From Malania oleifera (taxonomy: Eukaryota > Streptophyta > Magnoliopsida > Santalales > Ximeniaceae): a DNA stretch of 64,000 bases. The position numbers were made by a program, and so were the translations under genes. The stretch is from contig NC_080423.1 of assembly GCF_029873635.1 (NCBI RefSeq), positions 98,142,397 to 98,206,396 on the forward strand, read 5' to 3'. This document shows, one piece after another, positions 1 to 11,914 of the stretch (positions within the stretch are counted from its first letter, which is position 1; every line of letters starts with the position of its first letter). The notes beneath the pieces are model-generated. The model did not search any database. It was not told the DNA's origin and saw only the letters and a list, made by a program, of their open reading frames with translations.

Positions 1-1306
1 AATGTCCCTCTTGCCCCTCCCGGCTTCTATTGCCAAGAGACTTTGAGGGAATTTAAAGGAGGTTCCTTTTTTTTTTTTGGGGGAGGGGAGGGGAGGGGGG
101 GGGGGGGGTGGTCAAGTTCGACCTTGTCAAATTGGGTATGGTCAAACAACCCATTCGTTTAGGAGGCTTGGTTTTGAGATCTCTCAACTTTTTCAACAAA
201 GCCCTACTTGGAAAATGGTTATGGAGACTCATGATTGAGAAGGAACACCTTTGGTGGGGAATCATTGCTGCGAAATTCGAGCTTGATCCTAGTTATTGGA
301 CCCCCCAGGCTGGTGAAGGACCACACGGTGTAGGGGTGTCGGACTTCATCATACTTGGGGTGATTTCTTTTTCTCCACTAGATTCCATGTGGGGAATGAG
401 GGCAACATTTATTTTCGGCATTATGTGTGGCATGACCAGGAGATCCTTAGTGTCTTGTTCCCTGCCATTTATAACCTGGCTTGCGACAAAGATGCCTGCA
501 TCAGCCAGCGCCTCCAGACCTCAGATCAGGGGCTCTTTTGGAGCATCCCCTTAAAAATGTGGAAGATTGGGGACTCCACCACCTCAGAGACTTCTACAGC
601 TATCCTTACAACTTCTAGCATCAAAATAGCACAAATCAGCCAGTTTGGACCTTAAGAAGGGGGTCTTCACCGTTAGATCCTTTTACAGGAAGCTCTGTCG
701 TTCGGAGTCTTACCGTATTGGTTTCATTGAACTCAAATTTGGAAGACAGCTTCCCCCACAAAAGTTGCCTTCCTTGCTTGGTAGGCAACTCATGGTAAGA
801 TCCTGACTTTGGAAAACTTGTAGAAAAGGGGGCTATCTGTCACCAATAGATTTCCCCTTTGCATGGCTGATCCTGAATCAGTTGAGCACATCCTCCTTCA
901 TTGCTCTTGGACAAAGAATATGTGGAATTTGACTCTGAATTTGATCGGACAATTTGGGGTGAGGAAAAATTTTTGGGGGGGGGGGGGGGGGGGAGAACTC
1001 TGGGCCTGAAGAGGGATTTAGGCAACAAAAAAGAAGAAAAAGGCTATCTCTAATTCCCCCTCAATTTTCTGGTGTGTTTGGAAAAGAGTGTTTAGTAATT
1101 CAACCTTAGTCATCAGACAAGCAAAGGGCAGTGGTTAAAGGTAGTTACTAGCTGGCATAGTGGAAATTTTGTATATGATTTTTAATGTAATCTTTGATTG
1201 TTGTGACACCCTTCAGGGTGGTTGATTTTTTGTAATTCGGGGAGTGGGGGCATTTCCTTGTTTCCTTTTCAATAAATTCCCTTCATATAAAAAAAAAAAA
1301 AAAAAA
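1..1306 (+). mobile_element. 3' part of an L1-type LINE, entering from the left edge
   Basis: The translated stretch near 108-330 (IRLGGLVLRSLNFFNKALLG, then GKWLWRL) is the standard C-terminal part of plant LINE ORF2 after the reverse transcriptase. Around 845-945 the reading FPLCMADPESVEHILLHCSW is the reverse-transcriptase zinc-binding domain (zf-RVT), with its Cys and His residues. The element ends in an A-run at about 1288-1306 after an AATAAA-like stretch, as expected for target-primed insertion. The frame is broken in several places, so this is a dead copy. The rest of ORF2 and ORF1 lie outside the window. It sits inside the first visible intron of the plastid-envelope gene, in the same orientation. 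Confidence 0.85.
79..108 (+). repeat. G-rich tract (four or more G-runs)
   Basis: Runs of four or more G separated by single A residues, followed by about 14 G and then TGG, inside the LINE fragment. The pattern meets the usual G-quadruplex rule. A second pure G-run lies at about 974-993 in the same element. Long homopolymers are also prone to assembly error. Confidence 0.6.
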
Positions 1307-2475
1307 CCTCGATTGCTACACTGCAACTGTTACCATTATGTGGATTGACACCATTTTTGAAAACTTTACTTTTGAAGCAAGTGCAATGTGGAAAGCTATT
1401 GAAACATATTTATTTTTCTTTTATGTTTATAGAATAATGTCCTATCCATTTTTCTTATTCAATATAGGAAAAACAAATCCTTTTAAGTTACAGTTCAACT
1501 TCTAGCCAAGGTCTCAAATTTCAATGCAACTAAAATTTTCAAGATTTTGAAAGTATGAAAATTTTGAAGTTGATGTGTCAATTGATTTTGATTTAAAAAT
1601 GGTGGAAATATATTATAAAAAAATGATGGGATATGTAATAAAACATAGATTGTTTTATGAGACTTAGGAAGCTATTAATAGACATAATAATGCAAGTTTT
1701 AGAATTCAATATTATAAATAAAATATACCAGAGACAGGAATGTGATGCATAATGTGCAATAACTAACTATAGTATAATAATGATATAAAACATATTTGAT
1801 TAATATAAATGAATTCCATAAATCTGTTAAAAATTAATTATTATACATATACATAGAATTTGGACATAGAAGGTCAAATATTGTTTTTTAACTAATGTGA
1901 AAGTTTAATTTTTTTCACATAATTTCAAAATTCTAAAAGCTATCCATGTCCTTGTTATAATAGTATTTGCTTTCAATAAGAAAAGAAGATGAATTGAGAG
2001 AGAAATTTCAGTTTGGGTTTTGAATCTGAAGTCTGAATTTTAAGGAAATTTTATTCTGTAGTTAAAATTTTGACAAATTTTGCTGAAATTTTGAGATTTC
2101 AATAAATTTCGGGTGATTTATGGAAAGTTGTATGGAAATTTTCTAAAAGGAAATTGATTGCCATTTTGATTTTGAGGGTGGTGAAAAGTGGTATTTTGTT
2201 GAAACTTAAGATCATGCTTCTATGTTAAAAGATAAATAGTTCACCCTTCCAACAAATATTCAAGTGTTAGTGGCATATCACAAACCATGGTGTTTTGTGG
2301 TTGGAGATAATTATGGATAGTCTTTATGTTTATGAAGCTGATTAACAAATCTTCTTATATTGCACATTTGTGTCACAGATTTTATATATTCTTTTAAAGA
2401 TATTTTTCAATATTAGATTATTATTATTTTTAAAAACAAGATTTTTATAGTTTGTTTTTGCACTCTGATGTCCAG
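1307..2475 (+). other. AT-rich intron sequence, no gene seen
   Basis: Between the LINE tail and the first visible exon the sequence is AT-rich, with no convincing ORF and no transit-peptide-like exon. I therefore treat it as intron, bounded on the right by the acceptor TGTCCAG at 2469-2475, and place the gene's first exon left of the window. Confidence 0.5.
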
Positions 2476-5400
2476 TGAAGGCAGTAGAGGAGGAAGTGGA
2501 GATTTTCTTGCTGGTTTCCTCATTGGAGGTGCAGTGTGTGGAACCTTAGCATACATTTTTGCTCCGCAGGTAATTAGACATCTTCCTTGAAGCTTTATTG
2601 TGTAATATCTCAGTACTGACACTCCCATCTTTTTTTACTGTATGAATTACATATTTGACTGTGTGGTCTATCATTGCATAAATTAGAAATAATGCCTTTT
2701 AATTTAGGATTTTTTTTTTTTGGGATAAATAAGGAGAATGTATCATTAATGGGCACCAAAGAGTTGCTGTCCATGTACAAACTAAAAATCATATTTACAT
2801 GGAAAAAATAAGTATAGTATGTTTGTTACATACAATAATGTATGCATTTCTGCATGAATACCCCACCTTATCATGCGCGTGTTGTGTTATAAGATAAAAT
2901 CCCCCTTTTTATGACAAGCCTTCTGCTGTTCAATGGCTAGGAAACTGAAACACCTTTAAAATTCTTGGGTTCAATTCTCTCTTTCTTCCATTCCTCTTTT
3001 TGCAAGCAAAAAATAAAATACCTATATGCAGATTCAAATGGACTAGGTATTGTTTAGTAACCACTTTGCCTAAAAGCTTAAGTTTTGTGTCATTGGCAAA
3101 TAATTTATGTCAAGCCTTAACACCCGCAACCCGAGCAGCCTGATTGCTTGTGGAGAGGTAAACAGACAACAACAAGATCCAGCATGGGGAACAATGCAAC
3201 TTTTTTTCACAAATAGATATAAACACAGGCAACAAGAATAGAACCTACCCGCTGTAACCATGGCTTTGTTACTATGTTAAGTGACCATTTTACCTCAGGG
3301 CTCAAAGTGGGGGTAGCAAGGGTGTAAAGGAATGTAATCAGGCCGAGGATATGAAGGTATATAAGCGTGTCTATCAGAGGGGTGGGAAGGATCAGATAAG
3401 AACAGATTTCTTGTTAGTAATTGGTTGAACTCAGGTCAGCAGGGATGCAAATTTTTTTAAAAAGAGATTCTGCGGGGAATTTCTTTGTTAAAGAATCTCA
3501 ATACTGCTCTCAGTCAGTCTTAGAGAAGGGCAAAGGGAGAAATCAGATTGAAAAGGAAAGCAAATGGGGTTTCATGTCGGACAATGACAGTGAGTTTGCC
3601 CATGATAGTGGATTATTGTGTTGGATGAATTGAACGGTCTATCTGGTCATGATTCCAAAGAAAGATTATTGTTGTATGAATTCAACGATTTTATCTGGTT
3701 ATGATTCCAATTCTTCTGAATTTCTTGGGGTTTTTTCTTATGCATCTCCTCCTCTGCTGGAAGGTTTGCACGTTGTTTCTCTATTTGTGGAGGGGGGATA
3801 TGGGTAAGGACTTGATAGGAAGTAATAAATGTAGGGTTGGAATTCTCCCTACTGCTATTGAGGAGGTTAGGGTGAAGGATGTAGAAGCTCAAGATTTATT
3901 GGATAAGATGGATTTGGGCTTTGTTGATCCTGGAGGTAATGAAGTTGGCTTGGATGGTGCTAAAAGAAAAATGAAGAAAGCTTAGCATGAATTGGCAAAT
4001 GTATAGAGTTCTGTCAATTATGATGGGAAGGGCTTGAGTAGGGGTTTCCTTTTTTTTTTTGGTTACGATGATGTCTGAGGTCCTTTGGACACTAGAATAA
4101 TCCACTGGGACAACAGGATCGTCCCTCTACCTGTCTCCACTTAAACACCGAAGCTTAATCTCAATTGGAAAGCGTTAGGCCCCAATACTCAAACCATGGC
4201 ACCTAATTAGGAAAACCTTGAGTTTACCAAGGCACCCTTGGGGGGCTTGAAGAGGGGTTTTCTTATTTAGAGTTTGTCAGGTTTAGTGTTGGTATTATTT
4301 TATTTTCATTTTTTCTTTTTTATTTTCTAGCTATAAAGTTATCCTCTCCTAAGCTGTATTTTTTCTAGTCTCTTCATAATTTTTTTGTTATAAGAAAAAA
4401 AAAGTTGTGTGAAACAACGTATACCTAGTCCTAATAGGTGTCCTAGCAAACTCTTGAGCCCAAATTTGGTGTCGCACATTTTAAACTAATTGTAAAGGGA
4501 ATGATTGTAGTTTGATTATGAGCCTAGTAATTGTTAAAGTACCATTCAAGCTCTCTGGTTTTAGCATTTTATTTTTTTTTAAAAAATTGTGTAATGTTTT
4601 CATATGTGATAACTTGACTGTACTTTGAATTTTGCTCTCATGATTTGTTTTTATTTTCCTTTTAAACTGTTAACTTGATTATATGTGTTGCATTCTCATT
4701 TATGATGTGTTCGGGGGTTCTTTTCTTCTTTTGGTCGTTTCTCTGAGCTTGAGTGGCACTGGCAAATAACATCAATAGCACTTAAAATTTCTAGAAGGGG
4801 GCCATTAAAGAGAGCACAATTTTTTATCAATCTGATGGTATTATATCAGCTTTTGGATCTGATCAAAATATTTAAAATTTTCATCATCATATTTAAGAGT
4901 GGCTGCCATTTCTACTAGCCATAATGGATTTGTACATGAAATCAAAATAGCAAAACAGGACACTACAATTTTTATGAAAAGTCTATACAAACATTCTGGA
5001 CTTGAGATTCTCTGCTTTGTCAATTGTTGCCGTGCATATATGGGAGGATCCATGGATTGCCACCCATTGCTGCATTAGGGAAACAAGAATTTACTTTAGG
5101 AAACACTAGGCTCTTCAGTCATGTATTGTAGAAAGAGTAGTAATAAAAAGTTGTAGGATGTGCCCATGGTTCTGTTATCACCTTTTTTCTTTTTTCTTTT
5201 TTCTTTTTTGGGTAAGCAAGAGAATTGTATTAGTGGGCACTAGGATCTTGTCATGCATTATGGAAGGTTTTCATAAGAAGTTTAGCTGCTTAGGATAGTG
5301 GTTGCAGGAATTTATAATTTAAAGAATGTTTTTCTGCGATTATTTAAGTAAGAATATTAAGACTGGATTTTCGGCTTCTAGGTGGTTACAGCAAGGAGAT

Positions 5401-8027
5401 CCATGAATCCTTACCAAATAAGGATTCATGTAGTCGAACCCACCTAATGGGACTTAAGGCTTGCTGTTGTTGTTAGTAGAGTTTTGAGTTGGTTGGAAAG
5501 GTTGTTACTACAGTTTCTCTGCATGGGTTTGTCATAGGACCATCCTCCTTTTACCTGACAATTTTAAATTGTCTCTTTAGTGGGCTGTGGTGTTCTAGTG
5601 GCTTTGACTTGTCTAGTTGTCTAGGAGTTCCTTAAGGTGTCTAAGCGCCTTGATGGATGGAAGGATGCTGAGATGCTCGTGGGAAATTTGTTTGGCACTT
5701 GGAAAATAATTCTCTTTTGCATAAGGCAATAAAAACAAACTGGTTTGAGGAGAATAATTGGGACACTAATATTGACAATGATGTTTTTGATGCAGGATCA
5801 GAGTCCAACAGTTACGAACATAATACACAGGGGTCTTTATAGGCTTTCAATACTTGGAAAATTGAGAAAATAATAACTAATTTTAGGATCTTAAATATAC
5901 CAACATCTGACTGTCATGAATGCTAAAGACCTAATCTTAAAGGTAATCACTGTCAACCAAATCAAAATAGTGGCTTGTTTAGGGAGAATCTAGGAACTGG
6001 CTCAAAACACTTGTTGCAAAGGGCTGTTAGGTCGTGTGACTGTAAGGTAATTTCACTTCCGAACAAGTCTAAGATCGTCTAGGTTAGCCAAGTCACCTTC
6101 ATCTGGTAATAATTGTCTGTTAGGATCCTTAAGTGTATCAACGGATTTAGATTCCAACTGCCCAGTCTCATGTAAAAGATCTAGAACATGCTTTCTCTAT
6201 GACAAGATGGCCCCATATGAGATCTTGATACTTCTATATCTGAGAAGTAACGGACCTAGATCTTCAGTCTGAAACTTTGTATGGAGAAACTGCTCCAAAC
6301 TTCAAATATCCTCATTATCACAATGTCATCTACGTACACAAGCAGCAAAATCCTATTGTCAGCAGTATGGCAAAAGAATATAGAGTGATATACTGCAAAT
6401 GGGTTAAGGCCAAACTCAAGCAGCCAGAGCACATTGAACCTGCCAAACCATGATCTTGGAGATTGCTTCAGATCATACAAGAATTGTTTTGGAGGACAAA
6501 CCCAAAAAATCCAAGTATATAGACCTCCTTGAAGATCACTGTATACGAAGGTATTCTTCACATCTAACTAATGCAAGGGCCAATGGTATGTATTGCTCAA
6601 TTTGCTGCATTCTTTTTGCCCTCTATTGGGTTTTGAACCTTGGATGGTTTCGAACTTCTTTCTTGTGAGCCCTTGTCTTCCTAGTTATTTGAATTTTTTT
6701 TTTGTTCTTTTTGTTGATGGATTCTTTATCCTTTTTCCCTCTCTTTTTAGTTTTTTGTTCTTCTGGGAGGATCATACATACATACATACATACATTTATA
6801 TCTGTCTGTGTCTCTGTGTGTGTGTGTGTGTGTGTGTGTATTATCTTAATAGATTTTCCTTTTTCTACCTAGAAAATTTAGGTTATGTTTGGTTTGTAGA
6901 ATGTCTTCTTAGGAATAAAGTGGGATAGGGTGTAGAGCTCATTTTGTTGCTCAATTTGCTGGATTCTTTTCGCTCTCCATTAGGGTTTGAACCTGCGATG
7001 GTTTGGGAGTTTTTATTGTAAGCCCTTCTACTTCCAGTTTGATGGATTCTTTTTACACTTTTTTCTCATTGGATCCTTCATTTTTTTTATTTACCCCTTT
7101 TGATTTTTGTTCTACTGGGAGTATCCTCTTACATAAATACTCTACACATGCACAAACAGAAAAGGCATTTGATACTTAAAAAATGTTATCATATAGTAAT
7201 GACAATGCAAAATTTTTTACTAATTCAGGACGTCTACAAAGGAATGATTATTCTCTAATTTCACCATGGAAATGTCTATTCCTATCCTATTCCTATACCT
7301 GAGCTTTTACACGAGCAATTTTTTTTTTTTTTTTAAATTTATAATTTCTATTTTATATTTATATCCCCGCCTTATTTCATTTCATGAATCAAATGCAACA
7401 GTAAACATGTTTGGAAGCAGACAACTAGTTGTAGGGAGTGGTTATGAGTTACACAGAAATTTTTTTACCATAACAAACAGAACTCTTAATCCATTTGTGT
7501 TAAATATTGAATGGTAGTTGATTACTTAATTTTTTATGGGGATATTGAAATTTATTTTTTTTAAAAAAAAAGAGGAAGGCAAAGCTGGGGGAATGCCCTT
7601 AACAGTAGTATAGATGTCATTCCTGCTTTTGTTATTGGTGGGTGGACCTTGGTTTTCTCAAATTATTTCTTATCTCATATATATTTTTTGGGGGTACAGA
7701 TTAGACGATCCTTGCTGAATGAAGATGAATACGGGTTTAGGAGGGCGAAGAGACCAATATATTATGATGAAGGTTTAGAGGTGACTAAAATGCTATTTTC
7801 ATATTGCAACTTCTGCTGCCCATAGCTACATCCATTTATCAGTGTTCATTTTTGTTAATACTTCTTTTCATTTTGTTATTGAAAAGCAGGAGACCAGGCA
7901 GACATTGAATGCGAAAATAAGCCAGCTCAATTCAGCCATTGACAACGTATCTTCTCGCCTGAGAGGTGGCAATAATTCACCTCAAGTTCCCGTTGAATCT
8001 GATCCTGAAGTTGAAGCTACCATGTGA
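2476..8027 (+). CDS. Plastid inner-envelope protein, At1g42960-like (3' part, three exons)
   Basis: Exons at 2476-2569, 7700-7780 and 7890-8027 (stop TGA 8025-8027). They read EGSRGGSGDFLAGFLIGGAV plus CGTLAYIFAPQ, then IRRSLLNEDEYGFRRAKRP and IYYDEGLE, then ETRQTLNAKISQLNSAIDNV to PEVEATM. This is the Arabidopsis At1g42960 family, described as a small protein of the chloroplast inner envelope. It has one Gly/Ala-rich membrane segment (GDFLAGFLIGGAVCGTLAYIF) followed by a short helical tail with the SAIDNVSSRLRGG signature. Splice sites are canonical: CCGCAG/GTAATT, TACAG/ATTAG, TTAGAG/GTGACT, AAGCAG/GAGACC. About 103 residues are visible, and family members are about 160-170, so the exon for the transit peptide is missing to the left. 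An ATG at 2468 is in frame just before the acceptor but would give a protein without a transit peptide. Function beyond envelope location is not known to me. Confidence 0.85.
2705..2800 (-). mobile_element. LINE-like 3' tail remnant (minus strand)
   Basis: A T-run at 2708-2720 is followed by GATAAATAAGGAGAATGTAT and then GGGCACCAAAGAG. This is the inverted form of a 3' end common in plant non-LTR elements. No coding part is left. Confidence 0.3.
3290..4030 (+). other. Unassigned ORF1-like or low-similarity coding remnant
   Basis: Open stretches at 3421-3633 and 3701-3985 are rich in acidic and Lys residues (DVEAQDLLDKMDLGFVDPGG), similar in flavour to the linker of plant LINE ORF1. An imperfect tandem duplication of about 50 bp lies at 3611-3712 (GATTATTGT...ATGATTCCAA twice). 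I cannot name a family, and coding function is doubtful. Confidence 0.25.
4049..4243 (-). mobile_element. tRNA-derived SINE (family B), with target-site duplication
   Basis: In minus orientation it starts near GGTGCCTTGGTAAACTCAAG (box A-like), has GGTTTGAGTATTG (box B-like), and ends in an A-run (the T-run on + at 4049-4059). Flanks match: GGCTTGAGTAGGGGTTTC at 4031-4048 and GGCTTGAAGAGGGGTTTT at 4244-4261, an 18-bp target duplication with two differences. A second family member lies at about 15045-15222. Confidence 0.75.
5190..5265 (-). mobile_element. LINE-like 3' tail remnant (minus strand)
   Basis: A TC-rich run is followed by GGGTAAGCAAGAGAATTGTA and then TTAGTGGGCACTAGGATC, similar to the tail at 2705-2800. 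A short, degenerate non-LTR end. Confidence 0.3.
6030..6612 (-). mobile_element. Ty1/Copia pol fossil (reverse transcriptase part)
   Basis: On the minus strand the order of Copia RT motifs is recognisable: a DLQ motif after a KN(T/A)F segment, FLYDLKQSPRSWFGRF, LLLVYVDDIVI around the YVDD active site, then a segment like GIEVSRS...REKHVLDLL. It is an old broken fragment with multiple breaks and no LTRs visible next to it. It lies antisense to the host gene inside its large intron. Confidence 0.8.
6774..6839. repeat. Compound microsatellite (CATA)n and (TG)n
   Basis: CATA units at 6774-6796 are followed by TCTG variants and a clean TG run to 6839. Confidence 0.95.
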
Positions 8028-8391
8028 GGTTTTGTTCTGCTCGCTTTGCTTATTAGCTATAATCTTTCTTTGAATTATTTTCTTGAGTCTTAGTTGGGGT
8101 AAAGAGAGTTAAAAAAGAGTGCCACATGATATTTGTAGACTGGATCTGAATCCCATGTGTGCTGTTTTGTTTTTTGGGTTGGATTTTCTTCTACAAGTTA
8201 AATTTCCAAAATTTCAGTTTATTGAAAAACTACATGTGGCCTCAGATTTGTTCCTTTTTATTGCAATGGTTATTGATATATATATATATATATATAAAAT
8301 ATTTGGAGGATTTTTATCCCCACCTAGTGGGACTTAAGGCTTGGTCTTCTTGTTTTGTTGTTGTATTTGGAGAATTCCTATGAAAAATATA
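8028..8391 (+). other. Probable 3' UTR and downstream sequence, with (TA)n
   Basis: Directly after the stop codon of the plastid-envelope gene. It contains a (TA)n run at 8276-8297. No clear poly(A) site can be fixed from sequence alone. Confidence 0.4.
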
Positions 8392-8606
8392 GGGCCCGTT
8401 TAGTTGTAAAAAACTGTTTTTTTATTTCATTTAAAGCTTTCAAAAAATTATTAAAATGTTATGTTGTCTCAACTTGCTGACTATATATAAACTTGGAAAA
8501 GAGTACAAATTATTTTTTCAAAAGTTTTGTATAACAGTTGAAAAATTAAAAACGATGTGATTTTTGTTTTGAGAAATATATTATTATATATTTCTTGCAA
8601 CTAAAT
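8392..8606. mobile_element. MITE-like element (hAT-type ends), degenerate
   Basis: Starts GGGCCCGTTTAGTTGTAAAA and ends near TTGCAACTAAATAG, imperfect inverted ends with the core TTTAGTTGYAA. The internal part is AT-rich and non-coding. GGGCCCGTTTGGTTG-type ends are widespread in plant hAT MITEs. The exact right border is uncertain. Confidence 0.45.
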
Positions 8607-9901
8607 AGAATTATTATGTATTGTTTAAGAAAAAAAACGTGAAGTAGAAATATTAACCAACTAAATTCACCTAATGAGCTACACAATGATGGTTTGGGTA
8701 CTCTTACTGGGATATCCAGTTTTCAGCATTTCAAGGGTGGAAGCAAGTAAGAAACCTTTGTGGCTTTGTTAGTTTAGAAGTAAACTGATCCTTATTATGA
8801 ATTTGAATCTGGAAGTTAAGTGTTTGGGATTTCAAGATACTCAGAATTTCATTAGAATTTGGATTACTTGTGAATGATATAGCAGATTGTTACTTTTTTA
8901 TGATTGGGAGTTTGAATTTTAGATTTGGAATTCTAATTTGTATAGATTTAGATAAAATTTGGTATAATTTTGTACTGATGAAAATTCAAATTAGGTCCAA
9001 ACTTTAGTCTTCCAAATAATTTAATGTTGGGTTAAGATTTGTTGTGTATGCCTACTGAGGATATCCAGAAGAGGGTAGGGAACAGGAGGGAGCATTAGCT
9101 TGACGATGGTACAACAGTGCATCAATGCGTGTCATGTCCTCAACCGCATATGGCCTTCTGTCTTCTTCGTGCATTTTCTCTAGTTTGAGCGTGGCATTGC
9201 TATATGGGAGGATGATTTAGATGCCACAGGATTTTGTATTTATGTCCAAGTTCGCAAACAACCCTCAGGCTTGTGGTCAGATTTCGTGCTTGCCTAATGT
9301 TCTTGAAGATTGGTGCCCCAATCTCACATCAAACACGTACTAGAGAGATATTAGTAGATGAGGATGGTTTAGGCTTTAGTTATGCGAGACTTCTTTTATA
9401 AGATAAAATTGAGGCAGTGGGCTAATGCAGACAATCCCATTGGGATTAGGTTGAGATCATTATATTTGGTATTATAGTCCGTAGGGGGTGTTATCGTGCG
9501 GATGGATCTCTTATGCTGAGGTGTGATTTCACATGAGGGTGGGTCGCAGAGGTATGAGTTTTGATGAAGAGATTAGAGATGATGCGGGAGTGCTTGTCAT
9601 AATTTCATATTGGATGTATTTTAGGGGATCTTAGGCCTATAAGGATGTTTTAGAATTTTAACCATGTGATGGCACGAGTGCACATGGCAGGATTTTATTA
9701 GGTTAAATAGTTATCATCATGACCTATATTGTATAGCACGATTGTTTTGAAAGTCTCTTAAAAGACTTGTATAAGTGTTTAAAGTCTAAAACTTTTATGT
9801 TTAAAGTATTAATTTTGAATTTTAAAAAGGGTTGGAGAGGTGGTATGAGATGGGATGAGTTTTTCCCATTGTTGTCTAGCCTAGCATAACCCTCAAATTA
9901 G

Positions 9902-9904
<3 letters not shown>
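8607..9904. other. Intergenic, unclassified old repeat material
   Basis: From 9040 to 9700 the sequence is less AT-rich and looks like decayed transposon sequence, without an ORF long enough to classify. 8780-9000 carries phrases (GAATTTGGATTACTTGTG, AATTCAAATTAGG) like the fold-back MITE family described elsewhere. Nothing else recognised. Confidence 0.35.

Positions 9905-9940
<36 letters not shown>
9905..9940. repeat. (GA)n microsatellite
   Basis: Uninterrupted GA dinucleotides, about 18 units. Confidence 0.98.
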
Positions 9941-9943
<3 letters not shown>

Positions 9944-10604
9944 TTCTTCAAATTATTTGTTTATTTTCATTAATAATGTAATTTTTTATTTTATTTTGCA
10001 TGGGGATTACTTTTCAATTCATCTAAAGCTCTTATGTGCGACATGTAAATGCATCATGGCTCAACTTAAATATTATGCAAAATCCCATATTGAAAGATAC
10101 GACCTAACCAAAGTAAATAATATGTTTAGATTTTGTTTTTCCTAAAGCCTAGACCTATTCTTAAAATATGGACGGACACTTCGGCTCTTCCCCAATTCAA
10201 CCAGCTGAAGAACACTTCTAATGAACAAAAATCAATATCGTTGATGAACTTGTAAGATACTATATATGACGACAGTTTATTTTATTACAAGTAGGTCAGT
10301 CTTGTATTCATTATGTGAGGCTGTGGGTTTGAGATGCTAGGCCTGCCTCCAAGGTTTGGTTGGTAAAGATTAAAGACTAGAGAGCTCCGGTTTCCCATCC
10401 AATGAAATCAATTTCCATGAGTCTTACTGTATTGGATACCAAATGACAATTTTATTCGACAAGAAAGCTTCAGCGGCCCGATCTATTTTTATTTTTTCCT
10501 CAAAGATTAGGGCTTTCTTGACCCACAGGTCTTGGATAATAACTAATTTTTTCTCAAAGATAAGGGTTCTCTTCTGCACCATCACTCAATCCCACTTAGA
10601 CCAA

Positions 10605-10608
<4 letters not shown>
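9941..10608. other. Intergenic, no gene seen
   Basis: No ORF with family resemblance, and no RNA gene or repeat family recognised. Confidence 0.4.

Positions 10609-10641
<33 letters not shown>
10609..10641. repeat. (GA)n microsatellite
   Basis: Clean GA repeat. The overlapping ORFs at 10443-10973 on both strands depend on this low-complexity tract, and I do not recognise them. Confidence 0.95.
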
Positions 10642-10643
<2 letters not shown>

Positions 10644-11273
10644 GGATGATGTTCTCATTCCAACCAAGATGCTCAATGGCATGGGAATCCTATTCTTCCA
10701 AACTAGAGGATGGGGTTGGGGTTTTGGTTTTGCCACCGAAGGGAACAAAAACACAGCTTTTGCCCACGCACTGGCCATGCTTCTCTTAAGATTAAAAAGA
10801 AAAAAAGATTCTACCAAATCTATCACTCATCATCATGCTTATTACCACTACCACCGCTGCGAACTGCCAGATATCACAATATAACTTTGCATTCTTCTCA
10901 GAATCTTTTAGATACCCAAAAAGCAACCAAAGAGTATATAGCTTTTGTACACAACCCATCTCAACTTAAGTAACGTTTGGAACTTAGGTTTGAAATTGTA
11001 TACTATGTTTTCTTCAAATTTACACATTAAAGTCTAAGATCTCAACTCCATACGCCTAAACATAAGGTTAGTATATTGTAATTAATATTTATAAGGGTAC
11101 TGTTGTCTAAAATTTGAAATAATGACAATTTGATTCAATAAGTAAAATTTTCATGAAACTTCCTCATGTGGGTTCAAGGTGTCCAAGTTTGAGGGGAATC
11201 CTTACATTCTCAAGAGAGTATGAATATGTCTATCATGGCAAATTCTCATGCTCAAAGAAATGTGAAAATAAGC

Positions 11274-11342
<69 letters not shown>

Positions 11343-11914
11343 CTTCTTATCACTTGCACCTTAATCACGAGATCCAATTACAAATATCATTTGCCCCCCA
11401 AAACCCGCAGATCTCCTTGCGAAATGAAATGATAGTTGAGAATCTTGAATGGGTCTATAATCTTTATTTTGATTTTTGAGTCTAAAAAATCTTGACTGGG
11501 TCTTTATTTTGATTTTTTCACAATGACACAAACAAATAAAAAATCCATCGTCACTTGTTCATACTCTCATTTATACTATGCCAAAAATTAACCCACCCAC
11601 CCCCACCCCACAAAAAATTGTACTTGAAAACTAGTTTGAGAATGAATCATTCATCTAAATTTTCTTGGCTCCATTGATTTTCTGCTACTTGACAATCTTA
11701 TTTTCCATAATAATTCTTCTTCTCCTACAAATCAAATTCGTTCACAGATTATCCCCCAATCCAAGAAACGATCTCCCACCCCAAAATGCAGAGATCCCTC
11801 CTCTTGTTTCCTCCCCATTTCTTTTTCTTTTCTTTGCCCTTCTTTTTCTTCTCTTCTCCGAACGAAAATTCTGATCTAATCAACAACTCAAAAAATCCAG
11901 AAAGAAAGAATCAA
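10642..11914. other. Intergenic and 3' flank of the gamma-glutamylcyclotransferase-like gene, with a long (AT)n
   Basis: Includes a pure (AT)n tract at 11278-11339. 11650-11914 is T/C-rich and probably contains the 3' UTR of the minus-strand gene. An open stretch at 10642-10800 (MDDVLIPTKMLNGMGILFF) resembles nothing I know. Confidence 0.4.

Larger units (their letters stand above)
2570..7699 (+). other. 5.1 kb intron of the plastid-envelope gene, packed with old repeats
   Basis: Bounded by GTAATT at 2570 and TACAG ending at 7699. It contains LINE-like poly-T tails (2705-2800, 5190-5265), an ORF1-like stretch (3290-4030), a SINE with target duplications (4049-4243), a minus-strand Copia fossil (6030-6612), a compound CATA/TG microsatellite (6774-6839) and poly-T runs. 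No host exon was recognised in it. The size contrasts with the short last intron (109 bp). Confidence 0.7.

Noticed and set aside
11153-11479. ORFs across the (AT)n tract
   Set aside because: Alternating Ile-Tyr from a microsatellite.
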